A DNA stretch of 64,000 nt, taken from contig CAJURY010000004.1 of NCBI GenBank assembly GCA_910589155.1, positions 25,616-89,615 of the forward strand, given 5' to 3'. Shown one piece after another: positions 16,679 to 23,600 of this stretch. The notes beneath the pieces are model-generated. The model searched no databases. It was not told the DNA's origin and worked only from the letters and a program-made list of their open reading frames with translations. Each line of letters begins with the position of its first letter. Position 1 is the first letter of the stretch. This stretch comes from an uncultured Oscillospiraceae bacterium (GTDB lineage Bacteria; Bacillota; Clostridia; Oscillospirales; Oscillospiraceae). The translations under genes and the position numbers were made by a program.

Positions 16679-16948
16679 CGGCAGACCGGATTTTTCCTGT
16701 CTGCCGCTGCTGAGACTGTCGGAAAAACCCCTTCGGGCTTTTCCGACAAAAGGTTTGCAGTCTGCTGCGCGTATCATTTGTCCGCTTTTGGCGGACAAAT
16801 TCCACACTTGCAGCCTGAAAAGTATTTTCCGCCACATACGTGCTGCGGCGGAAAATGATTTTAACTTGATTCGCGCCTGCGGGCGCGAACTCTGCGAGGC
16901 TTTTTTGACACGCTAAGGAGCGGCAGACCGGATTTTTCCGGTCTGCCG
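16679..16948. repeat. Cluster of six perfect or near-perfect hairpins after groEL
   Basis: Six stems follow in 270 bp: 16679-16706 (CGGCAGAC/GTCTGCCG), 16717-16748 (TGTCGGAAAA/TTTTCCGACA), 16776-16800 (ATTTGTCCGC/GCGGACAAAT), 16824-16856 (ATTTTCCGCC/GGCGGAAAAT), 16870-16889 (TTCGCGCC/GGGCGCGAA) and 16921-16948 (CGGCAGACCGG/CCGGTCTGCCG). The first and last share about 20 bases as direct repeats. The last has a short T run and could terminate groESL transcription. No coding frame is supported. Confidence 0.75.
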
Positions 16949-17011
16949 TTGCTTTTACTATTTTTCATTTTGAAGAAAAATTTCTTCCGCCTGTTCCACC
17001 GCATTTTGCAG

Positions 17012-17119
17012 CTAAACTGCGTCCTTTGTAGAAGATGACAATAGGTCGAGGGCATCATTACACGCAGCCATTAAAAGCATATATGCGCTGCGATAAGGAT
17101 TCGTTGTAATTTCCAACAC
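17012..17119 (-). CDS. Small 35-aa ORF divergent from an XRE regulator, apparently cut short by a stop codon
   Basis: GTG at 17119 has GGAGG five bases upstream. The predicted peptide begins MLEITTNPYRSAYMLLMAAC and ends at TAG 17012-17014. In-frame reading past this TAG continues for 17 sensible residues (LQNAVEQAEEIFLQNEK) to a second TAG at 16958. A 53-residue original broken by one nonsense change, or a suppressed or recoded stop, are both possible. It shares the palindromic control region at 17132-17181 with the XRE gene. Confidence 0.55.
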   Translation of the reverse strand: MLEITTNPYRSAYMLLMAACNDALDLLSSSTKDAV

Positions 17120-17131
17120 AAAAACCTCCAT

Positions 17132-17181
17132 TTTTCCATATAGACTATTACATTATATAATGCAATAGTCTATATGGAAAA
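17132..17181. promoter_or_regulatory. 18-bp perfect inverted repeat covering a bidirectional promoter
   Basis: The arms TTTTCCATATAGACTATT (17132-17149) and its exact complement (17164-17181) flank a 14-base centre containing ATTATATAAT. That centre supplies a -10 box on each strand (TATAAT at 17156 on +, at 17157-17152 on -). The right arm contains the ATG of the XRE gene, so a bound repressor would cover promoter and start codon together. Confidence 0.8.
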
Positions 17182-17443
17182 CGGAAAAATAAGATATGAT
17201 CCAACAAAAAAGTCACTGATGGTGAAATATCTTATGATTAAATTAAACGTACTGCCGCTTTTGGAGAAAAATGGAAAAACAAAATACTGGTTATATAAGC
17301 AGATGGGCATGAGTTACCAAAATTTCAATAAAATGATATGCAACGAAACCAAATCCATTCAGTATGAAAATATTGAAACGCTTTGCTTGCTTTTGCATTG
17401 TACGCCAAATGAACTTTTTATATTTGTAGAAGATGAAAAGTAG
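17174..17443 (+). CDS. XRE-family regulator (HTH, up to 89 aa)
   Basis: A Cro/CI-like helix-turn-helix protein: KYWLYKQMGMSYQNFNKMI, then YENIETLCLLLHCTPNELF. The ATG at 17174 lies within the right arm of the palindrome and about 7 bases from the predicted transcription start, so the mRNA would be nearly leaderless. Alternative ATGs at 17219 and 17234 (weak GGTG upstream) would leave the whole HTH intact. Probably autoregulated through the palindrome. Confidence 0.82.
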   Translation: MENGKIRYDPTKKSLMVKYLMIKLNVLPLLEKNGKTKYWLYKQMGMSYQNFNKMICNETKSIQYENIETLCLLLHCTPNELFIFVEDEK

Positions 17444-17534
17444 TATTTTTTATAGGTGCTAAAAAATAAAGCTTGTTTTCTGAATTCATTTTCTAAAACT
17501 TGACGTTTCTTTGTTTCCGTGCTATAATATGCAT

Positions 17535-17634
17535 AGAAAAAGGGCGCTGCCGATAGACGGTTTTGCTCCCACGATTCATTACTTCAAAAGAAGTAACCGC
17601 ATTCTGTAGGAGGAAGGGCGGTTACTTCTTTTTT
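17535..17634 (+). ncRNA. Antisense RNA antitoxin 1 (RatA-like), type I toxin-antitoxin locus
   Basis: Promoter TTGACG (17500-17505), 17 bases, TATAAT (17523-17528). A start near 17535 gives a transcript of about 100 nt ending at a strong terminator, AGAAGTAACCGC / GCGGTTACTTCT and six T (17588-17634). The terminator overlaps, on the opposite strand, the last codons of the toxin gene, so the two RNAs converge and pair at their 3' ends as in txpA/ratA. The first 70 bases of promoter and RNA are repeated exactly at 17932-18003. Confidence 0.8.
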
Positions 17635-17714
17635 ACGATCTGATAAATCAGACTGGCAAAGGAAATGAGTACAAGAATGAGCTGAAAAAGCTCGTTGTAT
17701 GTAACTGCATTCAC
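17622..17714 (-). CDS. Holin-like type I toxin 1 (30 aa)
   Basis: GTG start at 17714 with GGGGGTGG upstream. The peptide (MNAVTYNELFQLILVLISFA, then SLIYQIVKKK) has a polar start, one hydrophobic helix of about 18 residues and a triple-lysine tail. That is the pattern of the Firmicutes holin-like/TxpA toxins, which damage the membrane. The stop codon lies inside the antitoxin terminator. Family membership is inferred from architecture and layout. Confidence 0.78.
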   Translation of the reverse strand: MNAVTYNELFQLILVLISFASLIYQIVKKK

Positions 17715-17901
17715 TTTTACCACCCCCTTCCATACGGACAGGGGGCAAGAAGCGTCACCCCCTGTAAAGGGAGCTTAACCGCCTGCCGCAGTATGCTGCG
17801 CGGCAAGGAAATACCGCCGCTTAGCGCACCGCAAACCTTATGGCAACGCCCGGTTCCAAAGGAACCGGGTTTATCTTACCATTTCCGCTTTGTTTTGTCA
17901 A
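17715..17901 (-). promoter_or_regulatory. Toxin 1 promoter and structured mRNA leader
   Basis: On the - strand, TTGACA (17901-17896), 17 bases, TAAGAT (17878-17873). The leader begins with a 9-bp stem hairpin (CCCGGTTCC/GGAACCGGG, 17849-17869). A second stem, ACAGGGGG/CCCCCTGT, lies just upstream of the toxin's own GGGGG-containing ribosome site. The competing C-rich strand could sequester that site and delay toxin translation. Confidence 0.75.
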
Positions 17902-17967
17902 AGTCTTTCTCAAAACTCTCTCTTTCTCATCCTTGACGTTTCTTTGTTTCCGTGCTATAATATGCAT

Positions 17968-18060
17968 AGAAAAAGGGCGCTGCCGATAGACGGTTTTGCT
18001 CCCTAGTTGGTTCAAAGAAGTAACCGCTTAGTTTGGAGCCTGGGCGGTTATTTCTTTTTT
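17968..18060 (+). ncRNA. Antisense RNA antitoxin 2
   Basis: Promoter TTGACG (17933-17938), 17 bases, TATAAT (17956-17961), identical to that of antitoxin 1. The RNA ends at GAAGTAACCGC / GCGGTTATTTC with six T (18017-18060), overlapping the 3' end of toxin 2. The 5' third is identical to antitoxin 1, whereas the loop of the terminator hairpin differs. Confidence 0.8.
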
Positions 18061-18134
18061 GCTATGCTGTAAATCTGGGTAGCAAAGGCAACAAGCATCG
18101 TAACAAAAGCGTAAAGCTCTGCATGAGATACCAT
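18048..18134 (-). CDS. Holin-like type I toxin 2 (28 aa)
   Basis: ATG at 18134 with GGAGGGGGTGG upstream. The peptide (MVSHAELYAFVTMLVAFATQ, then IYSIAKKK) has the same plan as toxin 1: one membrane helix and a KKK tail. Its stop codon lies in the antitoxin 2 terminator. The two toxins share few residues, so the loci have diverged although their antitoxin promoters have not. Confidence 0.78.
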   Translation of the reverse strand: MVSHAELYAFVTMLVAFATQIYSIAKKK

Positions 18135-18327
18135 TTATACCACCCCCTCCTATGTAGTCGGGGACAAGAAGCTGCCCCCGCGAAGGGAGCGTAACCGCCT
18201 ACCGTGGTGCGCCGCGCAGCGAATCAGATTCCTCTGATTGCCGGTGGCAATCACACCTTAAACTATATGGCAACGTCCGGTTCCATTGGAACCGGGTTTA
18301 TTTTATCATTTTTCCCTACGCTGTCAA
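18135..18327 (-). promoter_or_regulatory. Toxin 2 promoter and structured mRNA leader
   Basis: On the - strand, TTGACA (18327-18322), 16 bases, TAAAAT (18305-18300). As for toxin 1, the transcript starts with a CCGGTTCC/GGAACCGG hairpin and has a G/C-rich stem just before the ribosome site. Confidence 0.72.
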
Positions 18328-18471
18328 AAGCTTTTCAAAATCGTTATAAAACTTTCTTTCCTCCGTTTTCCTGTTTTAGACAGTTTCCTAATTTTGCTCC
18401 TTTCTTACCGGAAAGAAATCTTGTAAAATGGAGATACTTTCTTTAAAATATACGTGAAGGAGCGTGAACAA

Positions 18472-19497
18472 ATGATTGACGCGACAAAGCTGGTGATAGA
18501 AGGCGCCATCGATCGGGCGCTGCGGCAAATTGCTATGGATTCCCGCCGGGGACTTCGGAATCTTGTGGATTTGGGTCTGCTTTTCAACAAAAGCGGCTGG
18601 CGGCAGTTTTTTCTGCGCAGCGCACAGAATATGCTGTCTGACGATAACAGCGCCTACTATGAGCTGGCTCGTCGGCTGCAAAGCACCGTGGATAACAGCC
18701 GTTTGAAGACCTTCGGCATTGCTCTTGGTTATGAAAGCTGTACCAAAGGCGCAAAGCGCATCCGTGAAATTGAGCAAAGCCATGGCTTTGACATTCCCTG
18801 GGCTTTGACGATACTTGCAGGCAGCGAGGGCGTATCGCAGGACGCCGCCAACCGGCTCATTGCCCAAGGAAAAAATCTGGGCGTCCATGCTTTTGCCCTC
18901 ATCGATCAAGGACTGGACATGGAAGCGCTTCGCCGCACCTTAGAGGAGCACCAGGATTGCGCCTTTTTGCTGATGCTGCAAGGCGGCAAGAAGCAGGTGC
19001 AAAAGCTGGAAGTTCTGGAGGAATATCAAAATTTTATCGTTTCCATCGATGCAGGGCAAGAGGACGCCATGGAGAAAACAGAATGGCTGCAAAGCAGGCG
19101 CTTTCTTTACAGCGTGCATACCTTTTACAATGACAATACGGCAAGCCAGGTCATTGATCCGGAATCGCTGGATCGTTACCTCCAATACGCACCGGCCGCC
19201 GTCTTTTTGCTGGCAGAAGCCGGTACAAAGGTGGAAACCCTGCACCGGACAGCGGAAAACGTCGTTGCTATTCGCAAAACGCCGAACTACGCCTATCTGC
19301 TTTTTGAGGCGTTGTACGACGTGATGTATCTGGACAACATTATTTCTCAGGACGATTGCGCTATGGCCATCACAAAAGACGGCAAAGCCGTCTGCCTGCG
19401 CAGCGGCGGCTCCTGGAGCAGCGGATGCTCCATATACGAAAACAGTCTGGAGCAGATTCTGCGGCGCACCGCCTCAAAAGGAGGTTGTCATGGCTGA
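18472..19497 (+). CDS. Unrecognised 341-aa protein, co-transcribed with a TetR regulator
   Basis: I do not recognise this family. The start is ATG 18472, with AAGGAG eight to ten bases upstream (a GTG at 18454 precedes the ribosome site). The N-terminal 90 residues look helical and basic. The middle (about 100-290) alternates hydrophobic strands and helices (ALTILAG, HAFALID, CAFLLMLQGG, FIVSIDAG, AAVFLLAEAG, VVAIRK), the rhythm of a TIM-type barrel, but no CxxxCxxC or other cofactor motif is seen. The last 8 bases overlap the TetR gene, and glpK follows 2 bases after that, so it may belong to a glycerol-related unit. Confidence 0.75.
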   Translation: MIDATKLVIEGAIDRALRQIAMDSRRGLRNLVDLGLLFNKSGWRQFFLRSAQNMLSDDNSAYYELARRLQSTVDNSRLKTFGIALGYESCTKGAKRIREIEQSHGFDIPWALTILAGSEGVSQDAANRLIAQGKNLGVHAFALIDQGLDMEALRRTLEEHQDCAFLLMLQGGKKQVQKLEVLEEYQNFIVSIDAGQEDAMEKTEWLQSRRFLYSVHTFYNDNTASQVIDPESLDRYLQYAPAAVFLLAEAGTKVETLHRTAENVVAIRKTPNYAYLLFEALYDVMYLDNIISQDDCAMAITKDGKAVCLRSGGSWSSGCSIYENSLEQILRRTASKGGCHG

Positions 19498-20035
19498 ATC
19501 CAGTTTGACCAAGCGGGCGTTGGCCGGGGCGATGAAAACCCTCATGGCAAGCCGCCCTTTTCAAAAAATTAACGTAGGCGATGTTTGCGAGCTTTGCCAG
19601 ATGAACCGGAAAAGCTTTTACTACCATTTTCGGGACAAATACGATTTGGTAAACTGGATTTTTCAAACGGAATTCATCGCCGTGATGCAGGAAAAAAAGC
19701 CGGACAGCTACTGGGAAATGGTGGAGCAGCTTTGCGCCTATTTTTATGAAAACCGGGCGTTTTACCGGAATGCCCTGTCCGTAGAAGGACAAAATTCCTT
19801 CCGGGAGTATTTTCAGGAGGTTCTCGCCCCGGTTTTGCAGGGGCTTATGGACAGCGAATTTGCCCCTAATACCCCGGAATCCGATTTTCTCGTGACCTTT
19901 TACAGCGACGCTTTCACGGCAGCGTTGATTCGCTGGCTTTCCAGCCGGAACTGTCAAAAGCCCGGCGACTTTACCGCTATGCTGCGGCTTTGCGTGGAAG
20001 CCACTGCCCAAAAGCTTGGGGGAAAGGAGACATAG
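19490..20035 (+). CDS. TetR/AcrR-family regulator (DhaS-like)
   Basis: A 181-aa one-domain-plus-ligand regulator. The helix-turn-helix is at about residues 22-50 (INVGDVCELCQMNRKSFYYHFRDKYDLVNW). The C-terminal part resembles the TetR group that includes DhaS, activator of dihydroxyacetone kinase genes. It overlaps the gene before it by 8 bases and lies 2 bases before glpK. Control of glycerol or dihydroxyacetone use is a reasonable inference. Confidence 0.85.
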   Translation: MAESSLTKRALAGAMKTLMASRPFQKINVGDVCELCQMNRKSFYYHFRDKYDLVNWIFQTEFIAVMQEKKPDSYWEMVEQLCAYFYENRAFYRNALSVEGQNSFREYFQEVLAPVLQGLMDSEFAPNTPESDFLVTFYSDAFTAALIRWLSSRNCQKPGDFTAMLRLCVEATAQKLGGKET

Positions 20036-20037
20036 CT

Positions 20038-21531
20038 TTGACAAAGTACATCATGGCATTGGACGCTGGCACCACCAGCAACCGCTGCATTTTGTTTGAC
20101 CAGGCTGGGCGGATCTGCTCTTCGGCACAGAAGGAATTTACCCAATATTTCCCAAAGCCCGGTTGGGTAGAGCACGACCCGGAGGAAATCTGGTGCACGC
20201 AGCTTGAGGTCGCCCGGCAGGCCATGGCGAACATCGGCGCAACCGCCAGAGACATTGCAGCCGTCGGCGTGGCAAACCAGCGGGAAACCGCCGTGGTCTG
20301 GGACAAAAAGACGGGTAAACCCATCCACCGGGCGATTGTATGGCAGTGCCGCCGGACGGCCGGGTACTGCGACGAATTGAAAGCCCAAGGGTATACGGAA
20401 ATTTTCCGCCAGAAAACCGGGCTTGTCCTCGACGCTTATTTTTCCGCCACCAAGCTGCGCTGGCTTTTGGAGGAGGTTCCGGGCGCAAGAGCGCGGGCGG
20501 AAAAGGGCGAGCTGCTTTTCGGCACCATCGATACCTGGCTCATCTGGAAGCTCACCGGGGGCAAGACCTATGTGACGGACTACTCCAACGCCTCCAGAAC
20601 CATGCTTTTTAACATCCACACCTTGCAGTGGGACAAGGAAATTCTAAAGCAGCTTGCAATCCCCGCCTGTATGCTGCCCACTGTACAGCCGTCCAGTTGT
20701 ATCTACGGCGTATCCGATCCGTCGCTTCTTGGCGCGCCCATTCCCATCGGCGGCGCGGCGGGAGATCAGCAGGCGGCGCTGTTTGGGCAAGTCTGCTTCT
20801 CCCCCGGCGAGGCGAAAAACACTTACGGCACCGGCTGCTTTTTGTTGATGAACACAGGCGGCGTGCCCGTTTTCTCTAAAAACGGACTGGTTACCACCAT
20901 CGCCTGGGGCTTGGATGGCAAAGTCACCTACGCCCTGGAAGGCTCTGTTTTTGTGGCGGGGGCGGCAATTCAATGGCTGCGGGATGAAATGCAGCTCATT
21001 AAATCGGCGCAGGATTCTGAATTTCAGGCGCAGAAGGTGCCGGATACCAACGGCTGCTATGTGGTGCCCGCCTTTACAGGACTTGGGGCGCCTTATTGGG
21101 ACGCTTACGCCAGAGGGGCGATTTTGGGGCTTACCAGAGGGGTCAACCGGTATCATATCATCCGCGCCACCCTGGATTCCATCGCCTATGAGGTATGCGA
21201 CATTGTAAGCGCCATGGAAGCCGACGGCGGCATCCGTCTGACCGCCTTGAAAGCCGACGGCGGGGCGGCGGCGAACAATTACCTGATGCAAACCCAAGCC
21301 GATCTCATTGGCGCGCCGGTGGCACGGCCTCGGTGCGTGGAAACCACCGCCATGGGCGCGGCCTATTTCGCTGGGCTGGCCGTAGGGTTCTGGGAAAGCA
21401 TGGACACGCTTCTTGCAAACGGAGGCGTGGACCGGGTATTTCAGCCGTCCATGCCGGAGGTTGAACGGCAAAAGCGGCTGAAGGGCTGGAGGCAGGCGGT
21501 GGGACAGGTGCGCATGGAAACGGCGCTTTAA
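20038..21531 (+). CDS. glpK: Glycerol kinase
   Basis: A 497-aa FGGY-family kinase forming glycerol-3-phosphate from glycerol and ATP. It begins MTKYIMALDAGTTSNRCILF, with the phosphate-1 loop, and carries VANQRETAVVWDK, CRRT and GTIDTWLIWKLTGG. The C-terminal ATP motif is ADGGAAANNYLMQ. The start is TTG at 20038, with AAGGAG eight bases upstream; no ATG fits the conserved N-terminus. Transcribed behind the TetR regulator. Confidence 0.97.
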   Translation: MTKYIMALDAGTTSNRCILFDQAGRICSSAQKEFTQYFPKPGWVEHDPEEIWCTQLEVARQAMANIGATARDIAAVGVANQRETAVVWDKKTGKPIHRAIVWQCRRTAGYCDELKAQGYTEIFRQKTGLVLDAYFSATKLRWLLEEVPGARARAEKGELLFGTIDTWLIWKLTGGKTYVTDYSNASRTMLFNIHTLQWDKEILKQLAIPACMLPTVQPSSCIYGVSDPSLLGAPIPIGGAAGDQQAALFGQVCFSPGEAKNTYGTGCFLLMNTGGVPVFSKNGLVTTIAWGLDGKVTYALEGSVFVAGAAIQWLRDEMQLIKSAQDSEFQAQKVPDTNGCYVVPAFTGLGAPYWDAYARGAILGLTRGVNRYHIIRATLDSIAYEVCDIVSAMEADGGIRLTALKADGGAAANNYLMQTQADLIGAPVARPRCVETTAMGAAYFAGLAVGFWESMDTLLANGGVDRVFQPSMPEVERQKRLKGWRQAVGQVRMETAL

Positions 21532-21567
21532 GACGTATGTTCCATACTGCGCCGTATGATTCAGACG

Positions 21568-21601
21568 CCGTAGGGTCGGACCAATGTGTGCGCCCCTACG
21601 G
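21568..21601. repeat. Minimal MITE copy (34 bp)
   Basis: The two inverted ends lie directly against each other: CCGTAGGGTCG ... GCGCCCCTACGG. It is the shortest family member in the window. Bases 21602-21700 hold a terminator-like GC hairpin near 21655 and nothing else recognisable. Confidence 0.7.
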
Positions 21602-21717
21602 CTAGATACGTATTGCACCAAGAGACAAGCATTGCACCAAAAAATGAAAAAACAATGCCGGCGGAAGCATTTTTCCTCCGGCAATTCTTTATTATAAAGG
21701 TATTGCGCAAAAAATCC

Positions 21718-21863
21718 TTGTTTTTTTCCTAGCTCTATGGTAGAATGTAGGGTGAGGATTTATCAAAATTTACACAAAAGAGATAGAAATTCGGCCGCTG
21801 CCGCGGACATAGGCTTCGCAGGCGTTTGGGCTTTGCGTCATAGCCGCTCCCCCCGGCTATGAC
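21718..21863 (+). promoter_or_regulatory. dnaA promoter and structured leader
   Basis: TTGTTT (21718-21723), 17 bases, TAGAAT (21741-21746). The leader of about 140 nt contains a perfect 10-bp stem, GTCATAGCCG/CGGCTATGAC (21837-21863), 20 bases before the dnaA ribosome site. A role in translational control is possible but unproven. Confidence 0.6.
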
Positions 21864-21895
21864 CGCATTTGGCCGGCTCTGGAAAGGAGATCATC

Positions 21896-23209
21896 ATGTA
21901 CTCATCCGCTTATGTATGGGCAAAAGTCCTGGCCCATATGGAAAACCGGCTGGGCGCGCCAGTTGTATCGGCCTGGTTTGACAATGCCGACGTCATTGCA
22001 CTTAACGAGGAACAGCTTATTTTGCATACCGCCTCCCCTTTCTGCAAGGAAATCATTCAGCGTCGGTGCACGGAATACATCAAAGACGCCATGAAGGAGA
22101 TTTTTAACTCCGACGTGGAGCTTGTGGTGCTGGGCGACGAGGAGCTGGAGCAATACAATTCCCGTGGCAAGGAATCCACTACCATGGATTTTAACCCCCA
22201 GTTTACCTTCGATTCCTTCGTAGTCGGCTCCAGTAACCGCTTTGCCCATGGGGCGGCGGTGGCGGTGGCCAAAAATCCGGGGCAATCCTACAATCCCCTT
22301 TTTATTTACGGTCCGCCCGGTATTGGCAAAACCCATTTGCTTTACGCCATCGCCAATGAAATTCGCCGGCAGCATCCCCTTTTTAAAATCGTATATATCA
22401 AAGGCGACCAGTTTACCAATGAAATGATCGCCGCCATTCAAAGCGGCAAAAACGTGGAATTTCGCAGCAAATACCGGGAAGCCGACTTGTTTCTCATTGA
22501 TGATATTCAGTTCATTGCCGGTAAGGAAGGCACCCAGGAGGAGTTTTTCCATACCTTCAATAATTTATATGAAGCCCATAAGCAGATTGTCATGACCTCC
22601 GACCGGAAGCCCAGCGATATGCAGACATTGCAGGATCGTTTGAAAACCCGGTTTGAATGGGGCTTACTCGCGGACATTCAGCCCCCGGACTATGAAACCC
22701 GTATGGCGATTCTCAAAAACAAGGCCGTCTCCATGGGGCTGGATTTGCCCGACGACGTGTGCAACTACATCGCCAACAACATCACCAACAACGTGCGGCA
22801 GATTGAAGGTACCGTGAAAAAAATTCAGGCCTACCGGGACTTAAACAGTATGCCTCTGGATTTAGACCACATTTCCCGCGCCATCGACGACATGTTCAAG
22901 GCCGAAGGGAACGCTTTGCCCACGCCCGCTCTCATTATCAGCCAGGTGAGCAAATTTTATTCCATTGACGAAGCCGTAATTCGCGGCGTTTTGCGCAACC
23001 GCGGCGCGGCGGAAGCAAGGCAGGTGGCGATGTATCTCATCCGCCAGCTTACCAATATGTCGCTGCCGGACATTGGAAAGGAATTTGGAAGGGATCATAC
23101 CACGGTGCTCCATTCCATCCGCAAAATCGAGCTTTCCCTCAAGGACAAAGGCTCCAATTTGCAGGATAATATCCGGGATATTACCGCCAATATCAACTCC
23201 TGCCTGTAG
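21896..23209 (+). CDS. dnaA: Chromosomal replication initiator DnaA
   Basis: A 437-aa AAA+ initiator. Domain I (1-85) is followed by a short linker and FNPQFTFDSFVVGSSNRFAH. Walker A is GPPGIGKTHL, Walker B is LFLIDDIQF, and the domain IV DNA-binding signature is GREFGRDHTTVLHSI in form (here GKEFGRDHTTVLHS). The start is ATG 21896, with AAGGAG nine bases upstream. Followed by DnaA boxes and dnaN, the normal origin arrangement. Confidence 0.98.
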   Translation: MYSSAYVWAKVLAHMENRLGAPVVSAWFDNADVIALNEEQLILHTASPFCKEIIQRRCTEYIKDAMKEIFNSDVELVVLGDEELEQYNSRGKESTTMDFNPQFTFDSFVVGSSNRFAHGAAVAVAKNPGQSYNPLFIYGPPGIGKTHLLYAIANEIRRQHPLFKIVYIKGDQFTNEMIAAIQSGKNVEFRSKYREADLFLIDDIQFIAGKEGTQEEFFHTFNNLYEAHKQIVMTSDRKPSDMQTLQDRLKTRFEWGLLADIQPPDYETRMAILKNKAVSMGLDLPDDVCNYIANNITNNVRQIEGTVKKIQAYRDLNSMPLDLDHISRAIDDMFKAEGNALPTPALIISQVSKFYSIDEAVIRGVLRNRGAAEARQVAMYLIRQLTNMSLPDIGKEFGRDHTTVLHSIRKIELSLKDKGSNLQDNIRDITANINSCL

Positions 23210-23232
23210 CGGGCAGCGCTCCTATGACACGG

Positions 23233-23335
23233 CAGGAAGTTACCGCGCAAAATAGGCGGCAGTTCTTGTCGAGTGACCCCCAAGGGTGTGTCAAGTCAGC
23301 AACCGCGCTCATAACGCATCGTCAGCGGACACCGT
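23233..23335 (-). repeat. R1 repeat, single copy, reverse
   Basis: Contains the reversed R1 core GGCAGTTCTTGTCGAGTGAC, then CCCCAAGGGTG and GTCAGCGGACACCGTCCGCC. It lies between dnaA and the DnaA-box cluster. Confidence 0.75.
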
Positions 23336-23359
23336 CCGCCGCTTTTTTGGCGCAAAAAT

Positions 23360-23590
23360 TTTTCCACAGGGGATGTGGAATGTGCAGAAACGCGCTGTGG
23401 AAAAAATTGCACAAATTTTTGAAAAATTTCGCCTGTGTACAAGCTGTGCTGAAATTCCACAGGGGTTGTGGACAAAAAACAACGGGATTGCGTGGCTTCT
23501 GCTTGTTTTCCACATAAGTTTTCCCTACTCCTGCAAAAACTAACAAATTCCTTTCTGTTTATACTATCATCTATATTTTTACAAGAAAGA
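23360..23590. other. oriC: Probable replication origin (oriC) between dnaA and dnaN
   Basis: DnaA-box-like 9-mers occur at 23360 (TTTTCCACA), 23374 (reverse CATTCCACA), 23396 (reverse TTTTCCACA), 23453 (AATTCCACA), 23467 (reverse TTGTCCACA) and 23506 (TTTTCCACA). An AT-rich stretch follows at 23521-23590, suitable for unwinding. Six boxes in 155 bp beside dnaA is the usual Firmicutes origin layout. None is the exact TTATCCACA. Confidence 0.85.
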
Positions 23591-23600
23591 AGGTTGCCGT

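Noticed and set aside
14659..16749. A 696-aa open frame antisense to groES-groEL
   Set aside because: Shadow of GC-rich, strongly biased chaperonin codons; no independent start signal or domain.
16861..17058. A 65-aa frame on the - strand behind groEL
   Set aside because: Crosses two hairpins and the small GTG-start gene in another frame; Arg-rich nonsense sequence without ribosome site.
21600..21895. A second DnaA-box cluster upstream of dnaA
   Set aside because: Only one loose TTTACACAA-like site was seen, too little to claim a bipartite origin.
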